Shown piece by piece: positions 24,963 to 33,273 of a stretch of DNA of 64,000 bases (its first letter is position 1; every line of letters starts with the position of its first letter). The notes beneath the pieces are model-generated. The model was given only the letters and a program-made list of their open reading frames with translations, ran no database searches and was not told where the DNA came from. Source of the DNA: Mucilaginibacter ginsenosidivorax (GTDB lineage: Bacteria > Bacteroidota > Bacteroidia > Sphingobacteriales > Sphingobacteriaceae). The translations under genes and the position numbers were made by a program. The stretch is taken from contig NZ_CP042437.1 in the NCBI RefSeq assembly GCF_007971525.1, positions 6,076,001 to 6,140,000 of the forward strand, given 5' to 3'.

Positions 24963-25418
24963 ATGGAAAATACACAAGCAACAGCAGAAGTTTTAAACGA
25001 CCTGGTTCAAATTAATAACGACAGGATAAAGGGCTATGAACGGGCTCTTAAAGAATTGAAAGATGGCGAAACTGATTTGAGGACGCTTTTTTTAAGCTTA
25101 ATTGATGCCAGTAACCGTTATAAGAATGAATTGGGCAAAGAAGTTGAAGTTTTAGGAAAAGATATTGATACAGGTACTTCAACCGGTGGTAAAATACACC
25201 GTGCCTGGCTTGACGTGAAGGCTGCTTTTACCGCCCATGACACGCACGATATTTTAGAAGAGTGTGAGTTTGGCGAAGACGCTATTGTAAAAGCCTACCG
25301 CGACGCATTGGCCGAAGAATATATACCCGGATTTTTACGCGACCTGATAAACAGGCAACATGACGAAATTTTGGATGCCCATGACGAAATCAAAGCATTG
25401 CGCGATAGCGTTCATTGA
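24963..25418 (+). CDS. PA2169-like four-helix-bundle protein (DUF2383)
   Basis: 151 residues, all helical: EVLNDLVQINNDRIKGYERAL, DLRTLFLSLIDASNRYKNEL, GKIHRAWLDVKAAFTAHDTHDILEECEFGEDAIVKAYRDAL, then DLINRQHDEILDAHDEIKALRD. This order is that of the PA2169 family (DUF2383), a ferritin-like four-helix bundle. The usual metal-coordinating residues of ferritins are not clearly all present, and the function is unknown. It is often seen beside general stress genes in Bacteroidetes. It follows the 53-residue lipoprotein gene and precedes a strong terminator. Confidence 0.85.
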   Translation: MENTQATAEVLNDLVQINNDRIKGYERALKELKDGETDLRTLFLSLIDASNRYKNELGKEVEVLGKDIDTGTSTGGKIHRAWLDVKAAFTAHDTHDILEECEFGEDAIVKAYRDALAEEYIPGFLRDLINRQHDEILDAHDEIKALRDSVH

Positions 25419-25541
25419 TTTCGGATCGAGTAATTAGTATCAAGACGCGTTGGATATGCCGGTTTCGCTTCCTTGTACTTTTTTAAGCAAATATTTTAAT
25501 ACAATTAAAAAAAAATCTTGATACCTGCGACTTGGTACTAT

Positions 25542-25578
25542 ACAAAAAACGCCTTCGAAAATCGAAGGCGTTTTTTGT
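25542..25578. terminator. Bidirectional intrinsic terminator
   Basis: CGCCTTCG (25550-25557) pairs with CGAAGGCG (25563-25570) around a 5-base loop, with six A before and six T after. It lies between the plus-strand DUF2383 gene and the minus-strand lipoprotein gene and suits both. Confidence 0.9.
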
Positions 25579-25598
25579 AGAATCTAAAAAAAGTAAGA

Positions 25599-25799
25599 TT
25601 ACATTTTTTTAGCAGTGTCTTTCTTAGTTGTGTCTTTCTTAGCAGTGTCCATTTTAGTGGTATCTTTCTTAGCAGTGTCCATTTTAGCAGTGTCCATTTT
25701 AGCGGTATCTGTACCTGAAGCAGAACCAGAACCTTTACAAGCTGCAAATGAAGTAGCGATAGCTAAGGCAACTAAGCCTAATTTGAATGAATTTTTCAT
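25599..25799 (-). CDS. Small repeat lipoprotein 1 (Asp-Thr-Ala-Lys repeats)
   Basis: 66 residues with start MKNSFKLGLVALAIATSFAACKG and lipobox FAAC (Cys21), followed by SGSASG and then eight five-residue units of the form DTAK(K/M) or DTTK(K/M), highly charged and probably extended. A longer frame from 25868 adds 23 residues that do not fit the family. The first 22 residues are identical to those of the second paralogue at 25974. The role is unknown; perhaps a surface spacer or envelope protein. Confidence 0.75.
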   Translation of the reverse strand: MKNSFKLGLVALAIATSFAACKGSGSASGTDTAKMDTAKMDTAKKDTTKMDTAKKDTTKKDTAKKM

Positions 25800-25973
25800 G
25801 TTCAATTTTTTAATGAGTGATTTAATAGTTTTTTTGGTTAATACCCGAAATAAAAAAAGGTAACCCATAATTTTTAAATAAAATTACAGATCACCTTTTT
25901 TATTACAAAAAAACTAATAAATCTATAAAAAGGCGTGAAGATTTATACTTCAGCCAGTTTAAAGGCTTAATAA

Positions 25974-26192
25974 TTATTTTTTAGCTGTATCTTTTTTTAC
26001 AGAGTCAACTTTAGCTGCACCAGCTTTAGCAGTTGAATCAGTTGCAGCAGTTGAATCTTTTTTCACTGAATCAACTTTAGCTGAATCTTTTTTAGCTGAA
26101 TCAACAGAAGTAGAAGAACCAGAACCTTTACAAGCTGCAAATGAAGTAGCGATAGCTAAGGCAACTAAGCCTAATTTGAATGAATTTTTCAT
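25974..26192 (-). CDS. Small repeat lipoprotein 2 (Asp-Ser-Lys repeats)
   Basis: 72 residues, with the same signal sequence as lipoprotein 1 (Cys21) and a tail of DSAKKD / DSVKKD / DSTA-like units. It is the middle one of three tandem paralogues on the minus strand. The upstream leader has the GGTAACC / GGTTACC inverted repeat shared by the group. Confidence 0.75.
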   Translation of the reverse strand: MKNSFKLGLVALAIATSFAACKGSGSSTSVDSAKKDSAKVDSVKKDSTAATDSTAKAGAAKVDSVKKDTAKK

Positions 26193-26254
26193 GTTTTGAG
26201 TTTTATGAGTTTTAATTTTTTTTTGATCGTTCGGTAGTTAATACAATTAATGAT

Positions 26255-26302
26255 AAAAGGTAACCCATGATTTTTAAAAAAAATATTGGTTACCTTTTAT
26301 CA
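26255..26302 (-). repeat. Leader hairpin shared by the small repeat lipoprotein genes
   Basis: GATAAAAGGTAACC (26255-26268) and GGTTACCTTTTATC (26289-26302) form a 14-bp perfect inverted repeat 60-110 bases upstream of lipoprotein 2. A diverged copy (AAAAGGTAACCC...GATCACCTTTTTT) lies at about 25856-25903 before lipoprotein 1, and the word GGTAACCC occurs at about 26637 before lipoprotein 3. Each is followed, on the minus strand, by GTATTAAC. They may be terminators of the gene before or 5' regulatory hairpins. Confidence 0.6.
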
Positions 26303-26376
26303 AAAAAAACTATTAAACCATCAAAAGAACTACAGGTAGTACCCTGGCTCTTTTTAACTAGTGCGACAGCAGTCAG

Positions 26377-26568
26377 TTATTTTTTAACTGTGTCTTTTTT
26401 TACTGTATCAACTTTGGTTGTATCAGTTTTAACTGTAGAGTCAACTTTAACTGTAGAGTCAACTTTAACGGTAGTATCACCACCTTCTTTTTTAGCATTA
26501 CCATTACAAGCAGCGAAAGAAGCAGCAATAACTAAAGCAACAAAGCTGGTTTTTAATAAATTTTTCAT
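26377..26568 (-). CDS. Small repeat lipoprotein 3 (Lys-Val-Asp-Ser-Thr repeats)
   Basis: 63 residues. A diverged signal (MKNLLKTSFVALVIAASFAACNG, Cys21) and a tail of KVDSTV and KTDTTKVDTVKKD units. It is the most diverged of the three tandem paralogues and first in the direction of transcription. The spacer of 420 bases to the divergent sigma-factor gene contains a GTAATTATATT-rich stretch and a word array. Confidence 0.75.
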   Translation of the reverse strand: MKNLLKTSFVALVIAASFAACNGNAKKEGGDTTVKVDSTVKVDSTVKTDTTKVDTVKKDTVKK

Positions 26569-26988
26569 CGTTGTGTGTTTTAAAATGTTAGTATTTTTTG
26601 ATCGTTTACTGTTGTTAATACAGTTTTATGAAAAAGGTAACCCATGAAATTAATTAAAAATAAAATTTTTAGATTTTTGGTTATTTTTTGATTGGCGGCG
26701 ATGAGTTTGGGTGCCACTTTTTTTTTGCAGATTTGCCCTGCAATAATATAATTACTTTGGGGGTTACCTTATTTACATTTATAGTATTAACATTGAATAG
26801 AATCAAGAATTAAGAGTCAGGAATCAAGAATCTAAAAAAGGAAAGATCCCGGGTTGAGTTATCCGGGCGGGTAATTAAAATGCGCCATTTTTATTGGGTT
26901 TAAATACATTTTATTCAGTCTTAATTCTTGACTCTTGTTTCTTTTTTTCACAACGTTGGGTTACATTTTGGCATAAACAGTATTAAGA
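26569..26988. other. Spacer between lipoprotein 3 and the sigma-factor gene
   Basis: Non-coding. Its left half holds the leader of lipoprotein 3 with GGTAACCC (about 26637) and, at about 26763, GGGTTACC, which could pair over 125 bases. The right half (26796-26945) holds a word array: AATCAAGAATTAAGAGTC on the left and its complement TCTTAATTCTTGACTCTTG on the right. I could not place a convincing promoter box. Confidence 0.6.
26796..26945. repeat. Inverted array of the word AAGAATTAAGAGTCA
   Basis: Left part (26796-26840) has tandem copies of AATCAAGAATTAAGAGTCAGG; right part (about 26915-26945) reads TTAATTCTTGACTCTTGTTTC. Unlike the other arrays it lies between divergent genes. A single copy of the word also lies at 36174-36201. 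Confidence 0.7.
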
Positions 26989-27558
26989 GTGAATAAAGAC
27001 TTAAAAGCTTCGGCACCAACAGATAGCGAAATAGTTCTCGGGATACTTAACAATTCGGAAATAGTACTGAAAAGGTTATACACAACCTATTTTCCGATGA
27101 TATTACAGTTAATTATCAACAATAACGGAAACGAGGATGATGCCAAGGATATATACCAGGAAGCTATTATTGTTCTTTATAACAAGATAAAATCGGGCGA
27201 GTTTGAGTTAAGCAGTAAGCTTAAAACATACATTTACTCGGTTTGCCGCAGGCTTTGGCTTAAAAGGTTAAGCCAGATGAACAGGTACGGGGGCGATATC
27301 AGGGATTTTGAAGAGTATCTGCCTGTTGATGATGAGGTTGAAAAACATAATGACCGGGATATACAGTTTAATAAAATGGAGGCGGCCCTTCAGTTGTTAG
27401 GCGAACCCTGTAAAACTATTATGGAAGATTTTTATATACATAACAAATCTATGCAGGAGATTTGTGAACGTTTTGGGTACACCAATGCCGATAATGCCAA
27501 AACGCAAAAGTATAAATGCCTGCAAAGGTTGAAAAAATTATTTTTTCAGCAGAAGTAA
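26989..27558 (+). CDS. ECF-type RNA polymerase sigma factor
   Basis: 189 residues. Region 2 (LKRLYTTYFPMILQLIINNNGNEDDAKDIYQEAIIVLYNKI, LKTYIYSVCRRLWLKRL) and region 4 (LLGEPCKTIMEDFYIHNKSMQEICERFGYTNADNAKTQKYKCLQRLKKL) are both present, without regions 1 and 3: an ECF sigma factor. The start is GTG at 26989; no later ATG keeps region 2 intact. It is followed after 15 bases by a membrane protein with an anti-sigma-like N-terminus and a serine-protease domain, so the pair is likely a regulator and its partner. The sigma would compete for core polymerase once released. Confidence 0.9.
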   Translation: MNKDLKASAPTDSEIVLGILNNSEIVLKRLYTTYFPMILQLIINNNGNEDDAKDIYQEAIIVLYNKIKSGEFELSSKLKTYIYSVCRRLWLKRLSQMNRYGGDIRDFEEYLPVDDEVEKHNDRDIQFNKMEAALQLLGEPCKTIMEDFYIHNKSMQEICERFGYTNADNAKTQKYKCLQRLKKLFFQQK

Positions 27559-27573
27559 AAGGAGTGTAAAGAG

Positions 27574-28674
27574 ATGAGCGAGAATCTTATTCTGGAATTG
27601 ATTGACAGGTACCTAAACGGCGATATGACCGCCGGCGAGCGTGCCGAATTTGAGACATTGCGTAAAAACGACGCTAATGTTGACAGCAAAGTAATAGAGC
27701 ATAAACTATTTGTAGGGCTAATTAAACAATACGGCGAACGCGTTGAACTGGAGAAACGCCTGGATGCTATCCACAGCGAGATTGATGTGCATACACTAAA
27801 AGAAGAGCTTTTAATTAAGCCCAACTGGATAGTAAATATGTGGAGGCACCACCATTCAAAAATATCGGTAGCTGCATCGATAGCCATTTTTGCAATATTG
27901 AGCACTTTGTTTTTTACCGGGAAACTGAATAATCATGATTTAAGCTATGTACAGTTAAAGGATCAGATTAAAAGAGTTGAGGATAAAGCCAACGACTTAC
28001 AAAATCAAACAAATACCATTATCAAAGAAACCCATGCGAAGCCCAGAAATACCAATCCGGGTAAATACAGGGGTACTGGTTTCGCTTTATCATCTAACGG
28101 TTATATAGCCACAGATTTTCACGTTGTAGATGGTGCCGATTCGGTATATGTTCAAAATGCGGCCGGGGAATCATTCCATGCTAAAGTGATCTATACAGAA
28201 CCCCAATATGATATAGCTGTATTGCAGATTAATGATCCGGCGTTTAAAGATCTGGGCAATGTGCCTTACAATTTTAAGAAATCATTAAGCGATTTGGGTG
28301 AAGATGTTTACACCTTCGGTTATCCAAGCGGTGAAGAAAATTACGGTCCAGGTTCGTTAACAGCAAGAAATGGCCACTCCGGCGATACAACTGAATACCA
28401 GGTATCTATTCCCGTTAATCCCGGTAATAGCGGTGGCCCGTTGTTAGATAGTAAAGGAAATGTTGTTGGTATTATAAGCGGCAGGCAGCCCGAGATGGCC
28501 GGCGCAGGTTTTGCAAAAAAATCAACTTATCTATTAAAAGCGATACAAAATATACCATCCGATTCATTGAGTAAAGATTTAACCTTAAGTACAAAAAATA
28601 CCCTGGCAGGTTTAAGCCGCCCACAGCAGGTAAAAAAGCTAAAAAACTATGTGTTCATGGTTAAAGCTTATTAA
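27574..28674 (+). CDS. Membrane protein: anti-sigma-like N-terminus fused to an S1C (DegP-type) protease domain
   Basis: 366 residues. The first 95 are cytoplasmic and resemble the start of Bacteroidetes anti-sigma factors (LIDRYLNGDMTAGERAEFETL). A membrane helix follows at about 97-114 (SVAASIAIFAILSTLFF), then a coiled-coil stretch to about 150, then a trypsin-like domain with a complete triad: H183 (IATDFHVVDGA), D213 (YDIAVLQ) and S286 (VNPGNSGGPL). The protease side would be periplasmic. There is no PDZ domain. The gene follows the sigma factor by 15 bases. The reading that this is the sigma factor's anti-sigma is an inference from position and N-terminal shape. Confidence 0.8.
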   Translation: MSENLILELIDRYLNGDMTAGERAEFETLRKNDANVDSKVIEHKLFVGLIKQYGERVELEKRLDAIHSEIDVHTLKEELLIKPNWIVNMWRHHHSKISVAASIAIFAILSTLFFTGKLNNHDLSYVQLKDQIKRVEDKANDLQNQTNTIIKETHAKPRNTNPGKYRGTGFALSSNGYIATDFHVVDGADSVYVQNAAGESFHAKVIYTEPQYDIAVLQINDPAFKDLGNVPYNFKKSLSDLGEDVYTFGYPSGEENYGPGSLTARNGHSGDTTEYQVSIPVNPGNSGGPLLDSKGNVVGIISGRQPEMAGAGFAKKSTYLLKAIQNIPSDSLSKDLTLSTKNTLAGLSRPQQVKKLKNYVFMVKAY

Positions 28675-28705
28675 TACGCCCAATTCCAATAAAAATTAAT
28701 AATTA

Positions 28706-28735
28706 AAAGGAGATACCGTAAGGTGTCTCTTTTTT
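28706..28735 (+). terminator. Intrinsic terminator of the sigma/protease operon
   Basis: GGAGATACC pairs with GGTGTCTC across a GTAA loop (one G-T pair), followed by TTTTTT. Confidence 0.75.
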
Positions 28736-29077
28736 GATTAGCGACTTTTTTCCGAACCGAGGATTCTCCGGATTTAGCAGACTTTTTTGGATTTTGTTGT
28801 CTGAACTCGAATTAAACGAATTTTTAGAATTTCTCGAATTGGCTTTCCAAGTTGTTTCGGTACCTGTTTTAACCAACCACAGGCACCAATATTTGGATGC
28901 GCTTAAATGCAAAAAACACCAATTTAGTGTTAACCATGATAAAAAGTTAAAGCATTGATTATTAGGTATTTGCAAATATATTCTCCAAAATGTGTTAAGT
29001 TATGTTAACCCAACTCGATGCGTTTGTGCGGTACAGGCAATCCCATTTGGGTATCATGGTAGTTAGTATAAGAATGC
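28736..29077. other. Spacer without a convincing gene
   Basis: About 340 bases between the protease terminator and the 3' end of nuoD. It contains words such as AACGAATTTTTAGAATTTCTCG that resemble those at 63835-63905. Overlapping open frames on both strands (28703-28975 minus, 28734-28958 plus) look like chance. Confidence 0.5.
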
Positions 29078-30307
29078 TTACCTATCCACCTCACCCAAAA
29101 CAAAATCTATTGATCCTACAATGGCAATCAAATCGGCAATCAATACGCCTTTTGAAATTTCGGGGAGTACAGAGAGGTTGTTAAAGCTTGGTCCGCGGGC
29201 TTTTACACGGGTGGGGATTTCGGATTTTCCGTCGGCTACAAAGTAAAAACCCAGTTCGCCTTTGGCGCCTTCGCAACGTATGTAATAATCCTGCGCTTTG
29301 GGAATGGTTTTGCGGGGCATTTTGGCACGCGGGTCAAAATCGGGCGTGCGTTTGAGTTCTTTCTGCAATCTGTCGAGGCATTGCTCTACAATTCTTACTG
29401 ATTGTTCAATTTCGTCAACGCGTACTTTGTAACGGTCCCAGCAGTCGCCCACTTTGCCCATCAGGCCGGTACCTATCGGGATCTCGAAATCAAGTTCGGG
29501 GTAGGCCGAATAGTTATCAATACGGCGTAAATCCCATTTAAGGCCCGATGCCCGCAGCATAGGGCCGCTACAGCCGTAGTTAATGGCTACATCTAAAGGC
29601 AGTATGCCAACCTTTGCCGTGCGCGATATAAATACCTGGTTGTCGGTTAGGAGTTGGTTAAGCTCAACCATTTTGGGTTTAAAATACTCTACAAAATCGC
29701 GGCAACGCTCTTCAAAGCCTACCGGCAAATCGTAAAACAGGCCGCCAACCCAAATGTAGTTATACAACATGCGCGAACCGGAGGCCCACTCCAGCATGCC
29801 CATAATATGCTCCCGATCCCTAAAGCACCATAAAAAAGGAGTGAAAGCGCCAATATCAATACCGTAGGTGCCAATAGCAATCAGGTGCGATGCAATTCGG
29901 TTAAGTTCGCAAACCAGCACGCGGATGTATTCGATACGTTTAGGGATATCTTTATCGATGCCCATCATCCGTTCAACTCCCATCACAAAAGCGTGGCTGT
30001 TGTTCATCGATGCCAGGTAATCAAGCCTGTCGGTAAACGGGATGGTCTGTTGGTAGGTTAATGATTCGGCATGTTTTTCAAAACAGCGGTGCAGATAACC
30101 AATATGCGGTATTACTTCCTTTACAATTTCGCCATCGGTTATCAGCTCCAAACGCAAAACGCCATGGGTAGACGGATGCTGCGGGCCCATATTGAGCACC
30201 ATATCCTCTACACTGGCATCGGCAATTTTTTTATTGTAATTAAGTAATGCCTCTTCGTATTTTGAATTAGAGATAACCAATGTTTCGCGGTGTTTTGTTG
30301 CGGCCAA
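29078..30307 (-). CDS. nuoD: NADH-quinone oxidoreductase subunit D
   Basis: 409 residues, the usual NuoD length. The 49-kDa-subunit blocks are clear: NMGPQHPSTHGVLRLEL, HIGYLHRCFEKHAE, TDRLDYLASMNNSHAF, GIDIGAFTPFLWCF and the C-terminal IVGSIDFVLGEVDR. The subunit carries part of the quinone site near cluster N2 at the membrane arm junction. It is a single gene: no nuoC or nuoE is beside it, while nuoA and nuoB lie at 58.6-59.7 kb. Complex I genes are therefore dispersed, or a second full set exists elsewhere. Confidence 0.95.
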   Translation of the reverse strand: MAATKHRETLVISNSKYEEALLNYNKKIADASVEDMVLNMGPQHPSTHGVLRLELITDGEIVKEVIPHIGYLHRCFEKHAESLTYQQTIPFTDRLDYLASMNNSHAFVMGVERMMGIDKDIPKRIEYIRVLVCELNRIASHLIAIGTYGIDIGAFTPFLWCFRDREHIMGMLEWASGSRMLYNYIWVGGLFYDLPVGFEERCRDFVEYFKPKMVELNQLLTDNQVFISRTAKVGILPLDVAINYGCSGPMLRASGLKWDLRRIDNYSAYPELDFEIPIGTGLMGKVGDCWDRYKVRVDEIEQSVRIVEQCLDRLQKELKRTPDFDPRAKMPRKTIPKAQDYYIRCEGAKGELGFYFVADGKSEIPTRVKARGPSFNNLSVLPEISKGVLIADLIAIVGSIDFVLGEVDR

Positions 30308-30530
30308 AAATCAGTATTTTTTTTGTTTATCGGGCTAAAATGATGTAAAATTAAGTGAGCGTTTAAGTTTTTAATGAGCCTTTGGCGCGCCGCCACCTGT
30401 AGGTTTTAAAATACTTTAGGGTTTTTTGCTATATGCCATCGCACGCTGATTATAATTTTATAGTTTTATGGCAAATTATTTCCCTGCATAAATAATTCAA
30501 AACTTAAAGTATTTAATCACTAATCAAAAA

Positions 30531-31340
30531 ATGAAAAAAGTAATTCTTGTAACAGGGGCATCATCCGGTTTAGGTTTGGCTACTGCAACAGCACTTGCTG
30601 CCCAGGGCCACACCGTTTATGGTACCACGCGCGATATTAAACGCATCAGCGATGTATCATTTATGCCTTTACAAATGGATGTTACCGATGATGCATCTGT
30701 AAACGCGGCTATTGCAACCATTATTAAGGCCGAAGGCAAGATTGATGTTTTGGTTAACAATGCAGGTAATGGCATTACAGGTCCGCTTTATGCCATGCCG
30801 GTTGATGCCGCCAAAAAGCAGTTTGAAGTTAACTTTTTTGGGGTAGTACGTGTGAGCAGCGCCGTTTTACCGGGTATGATTGAAAAAGGGCAGGGCCTGG
30901 TTATCAATATAGGCTCATTGGCCGGGTTGTTTGGCCTGCCTTACCAGGGCTTATACAGCGCATCAAAATTCGCGATAGAAGGCTACTCCGAAAGCCTGCG
31001 TATGGAATTACAAAATACAGGTGTTAAGGTATCTGTGGTAAATCCCGGTGATTTTAAAACCGACTTTACCGGCAACCGCGAAAAATTGCCTTTTACCCTC
31101 AAAAATGATAAACTGAAAGCCGAGTTTGATGCCGCTGTTGCCGCCATGGAAAAAGATGAAAGCATTGGCGCCGCACCTTCAAAACTGGCAGCCCAAATTG
31201 TTAAAATAGTAGGCAAATCAAAACCTGCCCACAGCTATTTGGTTGGTGCCATTGGCCAAACCATAGTACCTACCCTGAAGGCCATTTTACCAGGCCCCAT
31301 CTTTGTAAAATTAATGAACGATCATTACGGGATTAAATAG
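30531..31340 (+). CDS. Short-chain dehydrogenase/reductase
   Basis: 269 residues of the classical SDR fold: cofactor loop TGASSGLG, NNAGNG, the active-site Ser (INIGSLAGLFG) and the YxxxK motif (YSASK). It is close to the Bacteroidetes SDRs that reduce unknown carbonyl compounds with NADP. The start MKKVILVTGASSG is clean. A word array follows, then the UMF1-type transporter. No operon partner hints at the substrate. Confidence 0.9.
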   Translation: MKKVILVTGASSGLGLATATALAAQGHTVYGTTRDIKRISDVSFMPLQMDVTDDASVNAAIATIIKAEGKIDVLVNNAGNGITGPLYAMPVDAAKKQFEVNFFGVVRVSSAVLPGMIEKGQGLVINIGSLAGLFGLPYQGLYSASKFAIEGYSESLRMELQNTGVKVSVVNPGDFKTDFTGNREKLPFTLKNDKLKAEFDAAVAAMEKDESIGAAPSKLAAQIVKIVGKSKPAHSYLVGAIGQTIVPTLKAILPGPIFVKLMNDHYGIK

Positions 31341-31341
31341 G

Positions 31342-31503
31342 TTGGTGAGTGGTTGATTAAGTTGGATTAGGTTTATTGGGTTGATTAAGTTGATCAATTT
31401 AACGGGTACGCAATCACATGTTGCTCAACTCAATCTAACTAAATCTTAGGTATTTAACTTAATCAACCCATTCAACTCAATCCAACCTAATCAATTAACC
31501 CAA
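31342..31503. repeat. Inverted array of the word TTGATTAAG
   Basis: Left block (31342-31400) has tandem variants of GTTGATTAAGTTGGATTAGG; right block (about 31445-31503) reads AACTTAATCAACCCATTCAA and ends CAACCTAATCAATTAACCC. The two blocks are reverse complements with varying spacers. It ends 4 bases before the ATG of the transporter, so the right arm would cover its ribosome binding site if folded in the mRNA. Confidence 0.85.
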
Positions 31504-31507
31504 AACA

Positions 31508-32821
31508 ATGCAAGAAAAAAATAACAAGAAAACCATCTGGGGATGGGCTATGTTCGATTGGGCCAACCAATCGTATAATATGGTGATCACTTCTACCATA
31601 TTCCCGGCTTATTATGTAGGGATTACGCAGTATAATAACCCGGGCGGCATGGTTACCTTTTTTGGCCACCGGTATGTAAATACGGTATTGTCAAATTACA
31701 TCCTGGGCCTTTCGTACCTTATTATAGTAGTTTTATTGCCGATACTAACCTCCATCGCCGATTATAAGGGCCACAAAAAACTGTACATGCAGTTGTTTAC
31801 CTGGCTGGGGGTACTTGCCTGTTTTGGCTTGTATTTTTTTGAGATGAAGACCTTTGAGTTTGGGATGATATGTTTCGGGCTGGCCTCTGTAGGGTATTGC
31901 GGCGGCTTTGTGTTTTATAACTCCTATCTGCCGCAAATAGCCACCATTGATAAGCAGGATGCCGTAAGCGCCAAGGGTTTTATTTATGGTTTTGCAGGCA
32001 GTATTGTGGTGCAGGTACTTTGTTTGGTATTTGTGCAATGGCATGCCTGGTTCGGGATGACCGAAGATAAATCGGCCCAACTCTCTTTTCTGATAGTGGC
32101 CTTATGGTGGATAGGGTTCTCGCTTATTCCATTTTACCTTTTACCCAAGGGAACGCCCAATGCAGGATCGCATGAGTATAACGTGTTTACCGGTGGTTTT
32201 AAGGAATTGGCTAAGGTTTTCAAAAAAGTTAAACAGCTGCCTTTATTAAAACGGTTTTTACCGGCATTTTTCTTTTACTCGGTAGGTGTACAGACCATTT
32301 TGCTGGTTGCTGCCAACTTTGCTGCCAAAGAGCTTAAAATGCCGGATGACGCTTTGATAGGCATAATATTGGTTATCCAGGTGGTGGCCATCATTGGCGC
32401 TGCAATAACTGCTAAAGCATCAGAAAGATACGGCAATGTTAAAGCCCTATCGGTTATCGTGGGGCTGTGGTGTGTAATATGTGCCTGCGTGTATTTTATT
32501 GCCAACGCAAACCAGTTTTATGTCGCTGCCGTTTTTGTTGGCCTTGTTATGGGGGCGGTACAATCGTTATCGCGCTCAACCTATTCTAAATACATCCCCC
32601 CAAACATTCCGGATACCGCATCGTATTTTAGCTTTTATGATGTTACCGAAAAATTATCAATTGTGGTAGGTTTGTTCACTTTCGGGTTTGTAGAGGGGTG
32701 GACGGGCGAGATGCGCGATTCGGCCCTGGTATTGGATGGTTTTTTTGCTATCGGGTTTATTTTGCTGATCTCGCTGTTGGTATTTGAACGCAAAGTGAAA
32801 GCTGCAGAAGCGTTGGCGTAA
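31508..32821 (+). CDS. MFS transporter, UMF1 (Atg22-like) family
   Basis: 437 residues with about twelve hydrophobic segments. The N-terminus (KTIWGWAMFDWANQSYNMVI) and the block GFVFYNSYLPQIA are hallmarks of the UMF1/Atg22-like family, related to vacuolar amino-acid exporters. It is a cytoplasmic-membrane protein with unknown substrate; efflux is the usual assumption. The inverted array directly upstream could affect its translation. Confidence 0.85.
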   Translation: MQEKNNKKTIWGWAMFDWANQSYNMVITSTIFPAYYVGITQYNNPGGMVTFFGHRYVNTVLSNYILGLSYLIIVVLLPILTSIADYKGHKKLYMQLFTWLGVLACFGLYFFEMKTFEFGMICFGLASVGYCGGFVFYNSYLPQIATIDKQDAVSAKGFIYGFAGSIVVQVLCLVFVQWHAWFGMTEDKSAQLSFLIVALWWIGFSLIPFYLLPKGTPNAGSHEYNVFTGGFKELAKVFKKVKQLPLLKRFLPAFFFYSVGVQTILLVAANFAAKELKMPDDALIGIILVIQVVAIIGAAITAKASERYGNVKALSVIVGLWCVICACVYFIANANQFYVAAVFVGLVMGAVQSLSRSTYSKYIPPNIPDTASYFSFYDVTEKLSIVVGLFTFGFVEGWTGEMRDSALVLDGFFAIGFILLISLLVFERKVKAAEALA

Positions 32822-32822
32822 A

Positions 32823-32966
32823 CTGAATCAGAATTTTTCACCTTTTGTTTGTTTTTAAGAGGTGTTCAAGAAAGCTATGCCATTTTCAGAATGAGAGAAT
32901 GTCCAGAATCTATTTCAATAGAAAGGATCCTGTTAATTCTTAAATTCTGAAAATTCTGATTCAGAC
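32823..32966. repeat. Palindromic element with CTGAATCAGAAT / ATTCTGATTCAG ends
   Basis: The element starts CTGAATCAGAAT at 32823 and ends ATTCTGATTCAG at 32955-32966. Its first 50 bases (32823-32872) match 36331-36380 in inverted orientation with one mismatch. The interior has AGAAT words as at 1640-1814. It sits directly after the stop codon of the transporter. Confidence 0.85.
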
Positions 32967-32974
32967 AAACAAAT

Positions 32975-33002
32975 AAGCCCGATGAATTACTTCAACGGGC
33001 TT
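32975..33002. terminator. Hairpin, possible terminator
   Basis: AAGCCCG (32975-32981) and CGGGCTT (32996-33002) pair across 14 bases. The T tract afterwards is poor (TTCCTCACTTT), so this may be a weak terminator for the transporter. Confidence 0.45.
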
Positions 33003-33245
33003 CCTCACTTTAACTATTTCCCCCTCTGAAATGGATGTGATAAGGTCGTATATTTTCTAATTACTCAGCGTTTATAGTTTACAACAGGTTTGGTTGAACA
33101 AACATAGCTTATATATAAGGTTTATGAAATACCCCGAAATAGGTATTTATGAGAAATAATACCCGGCTAATTGAGGTTCGGCAGGTCTGCAAGCCTGATT
33201 TTGATAATTAGAGATTGAAAAGACACAGCATCTGCCAAAACTGAG

Positions 33246-33253
33246 TACATTTG
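33246..33253 (+). promoter_or_regulatory. Possible -7 box of the hscA-like gene
   Basis: TACATTTG fits TAnnTTTG and lies 20 bases before the ATG. No TTTG is at the right distance upstream, so the promoter is only half supported. Confidence 0.3.
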
Positions 33254-33273
33254 CGGTTTGTTAAGTAAAAGTA

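Noticed and set aside
28703..28975. Overlapping frames on both strands between the protease gene and nuoD
   Set aside because: Low-complexity Phe/Leu/Glu content, no ribosome binding site, and overlap with the terminator.
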